The notes beneath the pieces were generated by a model. The model saw nothing but the letters and a program-made list of their open reading frames with translations, did not search any database and was not told where the DNA came from. From Roseomonas alba (GTDB taxonomy: Bacteria; Pseudomonadota; Alphaproteobacteria; Acetobacterales; Acetobacteraceae), in NCBI RefSeq assembly GCF_019430885.1, contig NZ_JAHYBZ010000007.1, positions 186,001 through 250,000 of the forward strand: a stretch of 64,000 nucleotides of DNA. Reading direction: 5' to 3'. The position numbers were made by a program, and so were the translations under genes. Position 1 is the stretch's first letter. The number at the start of each line of letters is the position of its first letter. This document shows, piece after piece, positions 35,899 through 43,191 of this stretch.

Positions 35899-36180
35899 GG
35901 CGGGGGGGCAGGTCGCTGCGGGCGGCGACCTGGCGGCGCGAGGGCCGCGAAGCTGACCATGCCGGAGGCGTCCCGGGCAAGTCGCGGGCATGGGTCGACC
36001 CGCCTGCTGCGCGAAGCCCGCGCGGCGAATGGACAGTGACAACGGCAGAGGGCGACCGGGTGCTCACGCTGCTCAACACCGGGCTCCCCGCCGATGCAGG
36101 GTTCGCCATCGCCGGTGAGGGTGCCGGCGGCACGCCGCTGACGGTGCAGGCCGCCGCCGATATCTGGCCCGGACCGGGAA

Positions 36181-36206
36181 GGGCGGGACCGTTGCCGGCC
36201 CCGCCC
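36181..36206 (-). terminator. Hairpin after terC
   Basis: GGGCGGG (36181-36187) pairs with CCCGCCC (36200-36206), 14 bp downstream of the terC stop codon on the minus strand. Stem of 7 GC pairs, no T-run. Confidence 0.5.
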
Positions 36207-36219
36207 TCCTGCCCCGGGG

Positions 36220-37227
36220 TCATGAGGAGGCGGCTTCTGCCTCCTTCCGGGTCTTCCACAGCGACCACAGGATGCCGCCCGTGATGGTGGCGAGCGTCAC
36301 CCCCAACGAGATCGCCGGATCGACCTTCCCCACGATCTGGTTCCAGAAGATCTTCGCCCCGATGAAGACCAGCACCAGGGCCAGTGCATACTTCAGATAG
36401 TGGAAGCGGTGCACCATGGCCGCCAGCGCGAAGTACAGCGCGCGCAGGCCCAGGATCGCCATGATGTTGGCCGTGTAGACGATGAAGGTGTCGGTGGTGA
36501 TGGCGAAGATCGCCGGCACGGAATCCACCGCGAAGACCAGGTCGGCGATGTTGATCACCACCAGGGCCAGGAACAGCGGCGTGGCCGTGCGGACCAGCGC
36601 GCCGGTCTTCGGGTCTTCCTCCTTCACGAAGAACTTCTGCCCATGCAGCCGGTCGGATACCCGCATGTGGCGGCGCATGAAGCGAACCACCGGGTTCTGC
36701 GCGATGTCCTGCTCGCCGTCATCGGCCACCACCAGCATCTTGATGCCGGTGCCGATCAGGAAGGCGCCAAACAGGAACAGGATCCAGGAATATTCCTGCA
36801 CCAGCGCCGCGCCGACCGCGATCATGATGCCGCGCAACACGATCACGCCCAGGATGCCCCAGACCAGCGCCCGGTACTGGTAGGCGCGGGGGATCGCGAA
36901 ATAAGTGAAAATCAGGCTGATGACGAAGACGTTGTCGATGGACAGCGCCTTCTCGATGAAAAAGCCGGTGAAGAAGGCGACCCCGGCATGGGTACCGTCC
37001 GCGGTCGTCAGGATCCCGGTCTCATGGGCCCACCAGATGCCCCCGCCGAAGATCATCGCGAAACCGATATAGAAAGCCGAGAGCCACAGGCTCTGGGCGA
37101 TCCCCATCTCCCTGTCCTTGCGGTTCAATACGCCGAGGTCGAAGGCCAGCAGCGCCAGCACGACGCCCAGGAAGCCGGCCCACATCCAGACCGGCTTGTC
37201 CAACCATTCCGCCGAAAGGATATCCAT
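36220..37227 (-). CDS. TerC/Alx family integral membrane protein
   Basis: 335 residues with about nine hydrophobic segments. The TerC signature appears as FFIEKALSIDNVFVISLIF near residue 88 and, later, VVINIADLVFAVDSVPAIFAI near 226, the paired Asp-containing helices of the family. Alx/TerC proteins are linked to manganese export, metal tolerance and membrane-protein quality control; tellurite resistance itself needs other ter genes, none of which are present. It diverges from tatA. The 5' leader has an inverted repeat. Confidence 0.93.
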   Translation of the reverse strand: MDILSAEWLDKPVWMWAGFLGVVLALLAFDLGVLNRKDREMGIAQSLWLSAFYIGFAMIFGGGIWWAHETGILTTADGTHAGVAFFTGFFIEKALSIDNVFVISLIFTYFAIPRAYQYRALVWGILGVIVLRGIMIAVGAALVQEYSWILFLFGAFLIGTGIKMLVVADDGEQDIAQNPVVRFMRRHMRVSDRLHGQKFFVKEEDPKTGALVRTATPLFLALVVINIADLVFAVDSVPAIFAITTDTFIVYTANIMAILGLRALYFALAAMVHRFHYLKYALALVLVFIGAKIFWNQIVGKVDPAISLGVTLATITGGILWSLWKTRKEAEAASS

Positions 37228-37239
37228 CCCTCAAACTTT

Positions 37240-37283
37240 CCTCTCTGGCGCGGCCCGTTACCTTCGCAGGCCTTGCAGAGAGG
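37240..37283 (-). promoter_or_regulatory. Inverted repeat in the terC leader
   Basis: CCTCTCTG (37240-37247) and CAGAGAGG (37276-37283) can pair across 28 nt in the region 13-56 bp upstream of the terC start. It does not match the yybP-ykoY manganese riboswitch consensus I know, so function is open. The rest of 37284-37490 holds nothing recognisable. Confidence 0.35.
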
Positions 37284-37493
37284 GCCCGGACCGCGCGGTT
37301 TTCGCCACGCGATCCGACATCACGGACGCTGCCAAGAAGGGCGCGCGACCGCCAGAGGGGCCCGGATCGACCGGGGACATGGTTTCGGCGGGTGCTGGCG
37401 TCAAGACCGGTTGCGGCCGGGCGCCGGATGGCCCATGTGCATTTGCGTGGGCGCCGCCGGGACACTAGGTTGCGCCCCGTTCTGACGGAAAGG

Positions 37494-37514
37494 GCCGCCC
37501 CCCGAGGGGGCGGC
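37494..37514 (+). promoter_or_regulatory. Stem-loop in the tatA leader
   Basis: GCCGCCCCC (37494-37502) and GGGGGCGGC (37506-37514) form a 9-bp all-GC stem with a 3-nt loop, ending 23 bp before the tatA start codon. It could affect translation or be an upstream terminator. Confidence 0.4.
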
Positions 37515-37537
37515 GGCAACGGGATCGAGGCGCCACC

Positions 37538-37804
37538 ATGGGTTCGTTCAGCATCTGGCACTGGCTTGTCGTGCTGCTCGTCATTCTTCTGCTGTTCGGC
37601 AGCGGCAAGATCAGCGGGCTGATGGGCGACCTGGCCAAGGGCATCAAGTCGTTCAAGCAGAACATCAAGGAAGACGAGAAGGACGCCTCCATGGAGGCGC
37701 AGGCCCCGGCGACCCCGCCGGCCGGCAACATCTCGGGCCCCCAGGCGGGCCAGGCTTCCGCCACCCAGGCGCAGCCGCAGTCGGGCAACCGCCCCGCGGC
37801 GTGA
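37538..37804 (+). CDS. tatA: Sec-independent translocase subunit TatA
   Basis: 88 residues. Short N-terminal membrane helix ([16 protein letters not shown]) followed by the hinge Gly and the amphipathic helix [20 protein letters not shown], which defines TatA. The C-terminal tail is Ala/Pro/Gln-rich and disordered, as usual. TatA multimers make the pore for folded twin-arginine substrates in the inner membrane. tatB and tatC are not in this window. It precedes the methionine-salvage genes by 116 bp. Confidence 0.94.
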   Translation: MGSFSIWHWLVVLLVILLLFGSGKISGLMGDLAKGIKSFKQNIKEDEKDASMEAQAPATPPAGNISGPQAGQASATQAQPQSGNRPAA

Positions 37805-37822
37805 CGCGCCTGACCGGACCGG

Positions 37823-37889
37823 GGCACCGGCCCGCGTCCTGACCTGCCGGCCCGCCAGGGTCGCCGCGGGGCAGGGCCGGGCCGGTGCC
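37823..37889 (+). promoter_or_regulatory. Long-range inverted repeat in the mtnB leader
   Basis: GGCACCGGCCC (37823-37833) is exactly complementary to GGGCCGGTGCC (37879-37889), enclosing 45 nt, ending 31 bp before the mtnB start. It may terminate tatA or fold in the mtn leader. No known SAM riboswitch pattern is recognisable. Confidence 0.4.
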
Positions 37890-37920
37890 ATGTCCGGCCT
37901 GTCTTCGGGAATACCGCCCC

Positions 37921-38535
37921 ATGAGCTTCGAAGATGCCGCCGGCGCCATCGTCGCCGCCGGCCGGCGGATGGATGCGCTGGGCTGGGTGCCGGCCACGGC
38001 GGGCAACATCTCCGTCCGGCTCGGTCAGGATGACATCGCGATCACCCGGTCGGGCCGGCACAAGGGCGCCCTGACCGCCGCCGATGTGATGGTGGTGGAC
38101 GCCGCCGGCCAGGCGCGGGATCCAGGTGCCAGGCCCTCCTACGAGACCCTGCTCCATTGCGGCATCTATCGCCGATTCCCGGATACGGGAGCGGTGCTGC
38201 ACGGCCATTCCCTGGCGAATACGGTGCTGTCGCGACGCGACCGGGGGCCGATCCGCCTCGCCGGATATGAATTGTTGAAGGCATTTCCGGGCGGGCCGAC
38301 GCATGACACGGCGGTCGCCGTCCCGGTGCTGGACAACGACCAGGACATCCCGCGCCTGCAATCGGCGCTCGACCGGCTGTGGGATGCCACGCCGGACGCC
38401 CCGCCGGGCTACATCATCCGCGGCCACGGGGTATATGTCTGGGGCGCTTCCATGGACCACGCGATGACGCGGCTGGAGGCGCTGGAATTCATGCTCCGCT
38501 GCCATCTCGAAGAAGAACGGAGGCCAACGCCATGA
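37921..38535 (+). CDS. mtnB: Methylthioribulose-1-phosphate dehydratase
   Basis: 204 residues, class II aldolase fold. PATAGNISVRLGQDDIAITRSG is the N-terminal conserved block. VLHGHSLANTVLSR and IIRGHGVYVWG carry the zinc-binding histidines. It dehydrates 5-methylthioribulose-1-phosphate to 2,3-diketo-5-methylthiopentyl-1-phosphate in the methionine salvage pathway. The start at 37921 follows the upstream leader; a 12-codon longer frame is less likely. Its stop overlaps mtnD (ATGA), giving the operon mtnB-mtnD-mtnC. Confidence 0.93.
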   Translation: MSFEDAAGAIVAAGRRMDALGWVPATAGNISVRLGQDDIAITRSGRHKGALTAADVMVVDAAGQARDPGARPSYETLLHCGIYRRFPDTGAVLHGHSLANTVLSRRDRGPIRLAGYELLKAFPGGPTHDTAVAVPVLDNDQDIPRLQSALDRLWDATPDAPPGYIIRGHGVYVWGASMDHAMTRLEALEFMLRCHLEEERRPTP

Positions 38536-39071
38536 GCCTGCTGACCATCCGCGACGCCGCCACCGGCGCCGAGACCTTCCGCACCGACGACGCCGCGAAG
38601 ATCGCCGAGGCGCTCGCCCCCATCGGCGTGCGCTTCGAACGCTGGCCCGTCGCCGCCCTGCCCGAAGGCGCCGAGCCCGACGTGGTGCTCGAAGCCTACC
38701 GCCCGCATCTCGACGCCTTCCTCAAGGAAACCAAGGCCGGCACGGCCGACGTCATCCGCCTGACCGCCGACCATCCGCAAAAGGATGCGATCCGGGCGAA
38801 GTTCCTGTCCGAGCACATCCACACCGAGGACGAGGTCCGCTTCTTCCACGAAGGCGCGGGCAACTTCGTCATGCATGTGGATGGCAGGATCTACGACGCG
38901 CATTGCACCACCGGCGACCTGATCTCCGTGCCCGCGAACACGAAGCACTGGTTCGATGCCGGGGAGGTCCCGCACGTCACCGCGCTGCGCGTCTTCACCG
39001 ACACCACGGGCTGGACGCCGCACTACACGGGCAGCGACATCGCCGCGCGCATCCCCGTCTCGGTGGGCTGA
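38532..39071 (+). CDS. mtnD: Acireductone dioxygenase
   Basis: 179 residues, cupin fold. The metal ligands of the family are all present: His95 and His97 in SEHIHTEDE, Glu101, and His139 in PANTKHWFDAG. With Fe(II) it converts acireductone to the methionine precursor 2-oxo-4-methylthiobutanoate and formate; with Ni(II) it makes an off-pathway product with CO. Translationally coupled to mtnB by a 4-bp overlap; mtnC starts 7 bp later. Confidence 0.95.
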   Translation: MSLLTIRDAATGAETFRTDDAAKIAEALAPIGVRFERWPVAALPEGAEPDVVLEAYRPHLDAFLKETKAGTADVIRLTADHPQKDAIRAKFLSEHIHTEDEVRFFHEGAGNFVMHVDGRIYDAHCTTGDLISVPANTKHWFDAGEVPHVTALRVFTDTTGWTPHYTGSDIAARIPVSVG

Positions 39072-39078
39072 ACGCGAC

Positions 39079-39771
39079 ATGGCGCTGTCCTGCATCCTGA
39101 CCGACATCGAGGGCACGACCAGCGCCATCGCCTTCGTCAAGGAAACGCTGTTCCCCTTCGCCGAGGCCGAGCTCGACGCATTCCTCGACGCGCATGAGGA
39201 AGACCCTGCGGTCGCGGCCATCATGGACGAGGTCCGGCACATCGCCCTGCACCTCGAACCACGATCCGTCCTGCGCACCTGGATGGGCGAGGACGCCAAG
39301 GTCACGCCGCTCAAAACCCTGCAGGGGCTGATCTGGCAGGCGGGCTATCTCGACGGCCGGCTGAAGGGCCATCTCTGGCCCGATGTCGCACCCTGCCTGC
39401 GCGCCTGGTCGCGCGCCGGCCTGCAACTCGCGGTCTATTCCTCGGGATCGGTCGCGGCGCAGAAGCTGCTCTTCGGCCATTCCGTCGCGGGCGACCTCTC
39501 GCCGCTCTTCACCGGCTTCTTCGACACGAAGGTGGGCGGCAAGCGGGAGGCATCCTCCTACGCCACCATCGCCGCCGGGCTGCATCTGGCGCCGGCTGAC
39601 ATCCTGTTCCTGTCGGATGTCGCGGAGGAGCTGGACGCGGCGAAGGCAGCGGGCCTTGCCACCTGTCAGCTCGTACGTGAGGCGGACGGCACGCAGCCCT
39701 GCGACCGCCACCCCCAGGCCGCCGACTTCCCCGCGGTCGCGCGCAGGTTCGGCCTGCCCGCCCCGGGCTGA
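39079..39771 (+). CDS. mtnC: Enolase-phosphatase E1 (acireductone synthase)
   Basis: 230 residues, HAD superfamily. Motif I is LTDIEGTTSAIAFV (Asp8, Glu10, the E1-type variant of DxDx). Motif II is VYSSGSVAAQKLLFG, the Lys is in TKVGGKREASSY, and motif IV is ILFLSDVAEELDAA. It enolises and dephosphorylates the MtnB product to give acireductone, the MtnD substrate. The gene order B-D-C therefore encodes three consecutive steps; mtnA, mtnK and mtnP are not here. Confidence 0.95.
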   Translation: MALSCILTDIEGTTSAIAFVKETLFPFAEAELDAFLDAHEEDPAVAAIMDEVRHIALHLEPRSVLRTWMGEDAKVTPLKTLQGLIWQAGYLDGRLKGHLWPDVAPCLRAWSRAGLQLAVYSSGSVAAQKLLFGHSVAGDLSPLFTGFFDTKVGGKREASSYATIAAGLHLAPADILFLSDVAEELDAAKAAGLATCQLVREADGTQPCDRHPQAADFPAVARRFGLPAPG

Positions 39772-39777
39772 CCACGG

Positions 39778-40347
39778 ATGCCCTACGCGGTCACGCTGCG
39801 CCTCGACGCCGAAGCGGCCGCGCCCATCGAGGCCATGTGGCGTGCCCTCGCCGATGCGGGGCTGCATGAGGACAGCCTCGCCCTCGGCTATCCGCCGCAT
39901 GTCACGCTGACCATCCATCCCGATGGCGTGGACGCGGAGCGGATCGGCGCAGCGATGGCGCGCTGCGCGGCCTCCTGGGACGCGATCGACCTGCGCATCG
40001 CCGGCTTCGGCATCTTCGCCGCGCCGGTGCCGGTGCTGTACCTCGCGCCTGTCGTGACATCGACATTGCTTATGCGTCATCAGGCCCTGGCCGAGGCCTT
40101 GTCCGACCTGCCCGGCGACCCACATTACCGACCCGGCGCCTGGGTGCCGCACATCACCCTTGCGAAGGGCGGCCCCGCAACCGAAGCCGGCTGGATGGGC
40201 CAAGCCTTCGGTTATCTGGCGCCCCTGTGGTCCGGCCTGCGGCCCGGCCGCGCGGATCGCCTCGAACTCGTACATTTCCGGCCCGTGGCGGTGCTGCGCA
40301 GCCTTGTCATCCGGCCCGGCTTGGCGGCTCCCTCGACAAGCGTCTAG
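39778..40347 (+). CDS. 2'-5' RNA ligase/phosphodiesterase family protein (LigT-like)
   Basis: 189 residues starting 6 bp after mtnC. Two H-x-T motifs define the 2H phosphoesterase fold: PPHVTLTIHPDG near residue 42 and VPHITLAKGG near 124. The family includes LigT, cyclic phosphodiesterases and CNPases; the true substrate is unknown. The spacing suggests read-through from the mtn operon, though a shared function is not obvious. Confidence 0.83.
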   Translation: MPYAVTLRLDAEAAAPIEAMWRALADAGLHEDSLALGYPPHVTLTIHPDGVDAERIGAAMARCAASWDAIDLRIAGFGIFAAPVPVLYLAPVVTSTLLMRHQALAEALSDLPGDPHYRPGAWVPHITLAKGGPATEAGWMGQAFGYLAPLWSGLRPGRADRLELVHFRPVAVLRSLVIRPGLAAPSTSV

Positions 40348-40381
40348 AAGCCCCTCAGGCCCACAGCGGAGGTTACCTGTC

Positions 40382-41428
40382 ATGCTCACGACCTGGACGG
40401 TCGAGGATGGCCGCTGTCGTGTCCGCGAGGGCGCAGTGTCCGATGTCACCGCGTCGCTGCCGGCGCCCGAGCTGCGCGCCGCGGCGAGCGCCGTCGCCGA
40501 ACCCGAAAGCCTGCGGCACGCGATCTGGATCGACCTGCTGAACCCCACCCCGCAGGAGGAGCAGGCGGTCCAGTCCGCCCTCGGCATCGAGATCCCGACG
40601 CGGGAGGAAATGCAAGAGATCGAGAGCTCCTCCCGCCTCTACCGCGAGGAGGAGGCGCTGTTCCTGACGGCGAGCTTCCTCTACGGCGTCGAGGTCGGCG
40701 AATACGGATCGACGCCGATCACCTTCGTGCTGACCAACAGCACGCTCATCACCGTGCGCTACGCCACGCCCAAGGCCTTCACCACCTTCGGCGTGCGGGC
40801 CCAGCGCCAGCCCGGTGCGGTACTCATTTCGCCGGACGGGGTGATGCTGCATCTGTTCGAGCAGATCGTGGACCGGCTCGCCGACGTGCTCGAACGCCTC
40901 GGCGCCGACATGGACCGCTCCAGCCAGCGCTCCTTCCACGCCGCGCGCGCCAACATCAAGGCGAACCGGCGCGACGAGCAGCTCAAGGCGACCATCATCG
41001 TGCTCGGTCAGGTCGGTGAGGTGACGAGCCGCATCATGGAGACCCTGCTCGGACTCACGCGCATCCTCACCTTCGTCGGCGCCGAGAAGGGGGCGTCCGT
41101 GCGCAAGGAGAACCAGAACATCCTGAAGACCCTGGTGCGCGATGTGCGCTCCCTGGTCGACCACGCCAATGCGCTGAACGGCAAGGCGCAGTTCCTGCTC
41201 GATGCCGTGCTCGGCCTGATCAACATCGAGCAGACCGGCATCATCAAGACCTTCACCGTCGCCTCGGTCGCGCTGATGCCGCCGACCCTGATCGCGTCGA
41301 TCTACGGCATGAACTTCGAGGACATGCCCGAGCTGAAATGGATCGCGGGCTATCCCATCGCATTGATCGCGATGGTGGTCAGCGCCATCCTGCCAGTCCT
41401 GTATTTCCGCCGCAAAGGCTGGCTGTAG
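40382..41428 (+). CDS. corA: CorA-family magnesium/cobalt transporter
   Basis: 348 residues from the ATG at 40382 (GGAGGTTACCTGTC upstream). A large cytosolic N-domain is followed by a long helix and two C-terminal membrane segments. The diagnostic YGMNFEDMPEL loop lies between TLIASI and WIAGYPIALIAMVVS. The protein ends with a basic tail (FRRKGWL). CorA pentamers import Mg2+ and some divalent cations. Its stop is 8 bp before the amidase gene. Confidence 0.93.
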   Translation: MLTTWTVEDGRCRVREGAVSDVTASLPAPELRAAASAVAEPESLRHAIWIDLLNPTPQEEQAVQSALGIEIPTREEMQEIESSSRLYREEEALFLTASFLYGVEVGEYGSTPITFVLTNSTLITVRYATPKAFTTFGVRAQRQPGAVLISPDGVMLHLFEQIVDRLADVLERLGADMDRSSQRSFHAARANIKANRRDEQLKATIIVLGQVGEVTSRIMETLLGLTRILTFVGAEKGASVRKENQNILKTLVRDVRSLVDHANALNGKAQFLLDAVLGLINIEQTGIIKTFTVASVALMPPTLIASIYGMNFEDMPELKWIAGYPIALIAMVVSAILPVLYFRRKGWL

Positions 41429-41436
41429 GAGATCCC

Positions 41437-42408
41437 ATGGCCGAACCGACCCGCGTCGCCGCCTCGCTGACCAATTGCCGCTGGGGCGCCTTCGATGCGT
41501 CCTTCCCGCCTGTGGCCTCGATCGACCCCGGGGAGGTGGTGATCCTCGAATGCCTCTCCGGCGGGCCGGAGGTGATGCCGCGGGATGAGCAGATGCTCGC
41601 CGTGCCCCCGATGCTGCGGGAGGTGCATGCGAAGCTGCCGCGCCTCGGCGCCCATATCATTACAGGCCCGGTCGAGGTCCGCGGCGCCGAGCCCGGCGAT
41701 GCGCTGCGCATCGACATCGAGAAGATCGAACTCGGCAACGACTGGGGCTTCTGCGGCTTCCGCCCGCTATTTGGCACGCTGCCGGAGGATTTTCCCTATC
41801 GCCGCACGCTGCACATCCCGGTCGACAAGCAAGCGATGACCGGCCGCCTGCCCTTCGGCCCGAAGGAAGGCGGGATGGACCTGCCGCTCGCCCCCTTCTT
41901 CGGCGTGATGGGCGTCGCCCCGCCGCGCGAATGGGGGATGATCAACACCAAGGAGCCGCGCGCGATGGGCGGCAACCTGGACAACAAGGAACTGACCGAG
42001 GGCACCACCCTGTTCCTGCCGGTGTTCAATGAGGGCGCGCTGTTCTCCGCCGGCGACGGCCATGGCGTGCAGGGCGACGGCGAGGTCTGCATCAACGCGC
42101 TGGAAATCTGCCTCACCGGGCATTTCCGCCTGTCCCTGGTGAAGGGCGGAGGCGCCAAGGACCCGGTGTTGAAGTTCCCCCGCGCCGAGACCAAGACCCA
42201 CTACATCACCATGGGCCTGAACGAGGATCTCGACCTCGCCATGAAGCAGGCGCTGCGGGAGATGATCGCCTTCATCTGCTCGCGCACCAACCTTTCGGAT
42301 GCGGATGCTTACCAGTTCTGCTCCCTGGCCGTGGATTTCCATGTCACCCAGACGGTGAACGGCGAGAAGGGCGTGCATGGCATGCTGAAGAAGGGCCTGC
42401 TGTTTTGA
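41437..42408 (+). CDS. Acetamidase/formamidase family protein
   Basis: 323 residues, ribosome site GGAG ahead of the ATG at 41437. Family features: GEVVILECLSGGPEVMPRD near the N-terminus, THIP-like LGAHIITGPVEVRGAEPGDALRI, APFFGVMGVAPP, MGGNLDNKELTEGTTLFLPV and HGVQGDGEVCINALE. These metal-dependent amidases hydrolyse short amides; the substrate is not known. The last 25 bp are part of a direct repeat. The stop codon overlaps an old TTG start of the ABC gene, so the two genes were once directly adjacent. Confidence 0.9.
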   Translation: MAEPTRVAASLTNCRWGAFDASFPPVASIDPGEVVILECLSGGPEVMPRDEQMLAVPPMLREVHAKLPRLGAHIITGPVEVRGAEPGDALRIDIEKIELGNDWGFCGFRPLFGTLPEDFPYRRTLHIPVDKQAMTGRLPFGPKEGGMDLPLAPFFGVMGVAPPREWGMINTKEPRAMGGNLDNKELTEGTTLFLPVFNEGALFSAGDGHGVQGDGEVCINALEICLTGHFRLSLVKGGGAKDPVLKFPRAETKTHYITMGLNEDLDLAMKQALREMIAFICSRTNLSDADAYQFCSLAVDFHVTQTVNGEKGVHGMLKKGLLF

Positions 42409-42473
42409 AGCATGATCTGCTACGGCGATCCTTCGCCTATTACCGCTCCTGGAAGGGACAGTTCTTCTTGGAT
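42384..42473. repeat. Left imperfect direct repeat flanking the AT-rich insertion
   Basis: Aligns without gaps to 44784-44873, exactly 2,400 bp away, with 71 of 90 positions identical by my count. It covers the amidase 3' end (GCTGAAGAAGGG) and the first codons of an ABC transporter gene (TTCGCCTATTACCGC is identical in both copies). Most differences in the ABC part are at third codon positions. Confidence 0.85.
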
Positions 42474-42578
42474 ATCGAGTTCCTATTTGGTGGTGAGCAG
42501 TTTGGTGTGAATTCTATTCGTGGTATTGAGCGGTATGACAATTGCCGGCTAAGCGCCTTTGTGCCTGAGGGCGCTTGA
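42405..42578 (+). pseudogene. Orphan 5' fragment of the ABC transporter gene
   Basis: Beginning with TTG at 42405 (overlapping the amidase TGA), the frame reads MKHDLLRRSFAYYRSWKGQF, nearly the same as the real exporter's KHDLLRQFFAYYRPWKGLF. After about 26 codons it switches to unrelated sequence and stops at 42576-42578. This is the broken left copy of the exporter start, stranded by the insertion. It shows that the ancestral exporter used a TTG start overlapping the amidase stop. Confidence 0.75.
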
Positions 42579-42779
42579 ACCTACCATATCAGCGAGAATG
42601 TGTTTGCATCGACGCGGGCGGGATTATGTTTTATGATTGAGATCATATTGTGAAGCAATGTCTTTTGCGAAGACACGGGGACGAGCATTGGTGCATGTGA
42701 CATGCTCATCGGAAATGGTATATTCTCGAGTTATCCTTATTAATTTTGGAGATAATTTGGATAATTGTAGGCACTCGAT
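42579..42779. other. AT-rich non-coding stretch inside the insertion
   Basis: No convincing ORF. GCATGT-G-ACATGC (42693-42704) is a perfect palindrome that could be an operator for the small membrane-protein genes that follow. A GGAG-like site lies near 42748. Confidence 0.4.
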
Positions 42780-42947
42780 ATGATAAAATCTTTACAGATT
42801 GTAGCTTCTTTATTGATTTTTCTGGTTTTAATATTATCGATACTCATCGTATTAGATCAATTAATAAACTGTGAAAGTAAAAAAATATTGAATGAGGTAG
42901 CGCATGCGAGTTTTTTGTATAAAATTACATTTTTATGGCTTCATTAA
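42780..42947 (+). CDS. Small hydrophobic protein, possible first half of a frameshifted gene
   Basis: 55 residues, starting MIKSLQIVASLLIFLVLILS, with one clear membrane helix followed by a short polar stretch (NCESKKILNEVAHAS) and ending FLWLH. AT-rich codons unlike the neighbours. Its end overlaps the next small ORF by 13 bp in another frame across a T5 run (ACATTTTTATGG), and the downstream ORF lacks a ribosome site. The two may be one ~130-residue membrane protein split by a frameshift. No homologue recognised. Confidence 0.4.
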   Translation: MIKSLQIVASLLIFLVLILSILIVLDQLINCESKKILNEVAHASFLYKITFLWLH

Positions 42948-43180
42948 TAATTTTATTTCTAATAAGTAATGATATTGTAGTTTTTTTAACCAATGCATTA
43001 TTTGGTAACGTTGATGGCGGGCTTAGAGAAATAGTTTTTCGATCAGATGAATCAGAGCTTATTAAGCTTCAAGTAGGGGAGAAAAATAATCTCTATTTAA
43101 AATATTTTATAGCTTATCCATTTATGATTATTGTTTATGGATTAGCTATTCGCAGAATTTTGCATGCCGTATGCTTTTAG
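42935..43180 (+). CDS. Small membrane protein, possible second half of a frameshifted gene
   Basis: 81 residues with two predicted membrane helices (ASLIILFLISNDIVVFL and YFIAYPFMIIVYGLAI) separated by a charged loop (LREIVFRSDESELIKLQ). AT-rich codon use marks it as foreign. It ends 11 bp before the Hint gene, so they are probably co-transcribed. A small membrane protein beside a Hint protein could be an immunity or transport partner; that is speculation. Not recognised. Confidence 0.5.
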   Translation: MASLIILFLISNDIVVFLTNALFGNVDGGLREIVFRSDESELIKLQVGEKNNLYLKYFIAYPFMIIVYGLAIRRILHAVCF

Positions 43181-43191
43181 GGAGACCGTAA

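Larger units (their letters stand above)
35860..36219. other. Promoter region of the TctC gene; otherwise no clear gene
   Basis: Contains the palindrome and ribosome site described separately. On the plus strand a GTG at 36036 opens a short frame (VTTAEGDRVLTLLNTGLPAD) that is protein-like for about 40 residues but then enters the terminator and the antisense of terC; I do not call it a gene. Confidence 0.35.

Noticed and set aside
36220..37227. Tellurite-resistance operon
   Set aside because: Only a TerC-like membrane protein is present; terA, terB, terD and terE are absent nearby.
37228..37290. Possible yybP-ykoY manganese riboswitch before terC
   Set aside because: The conserved GGGGAGUA loop is missing; only a simple inverted repeat remains.
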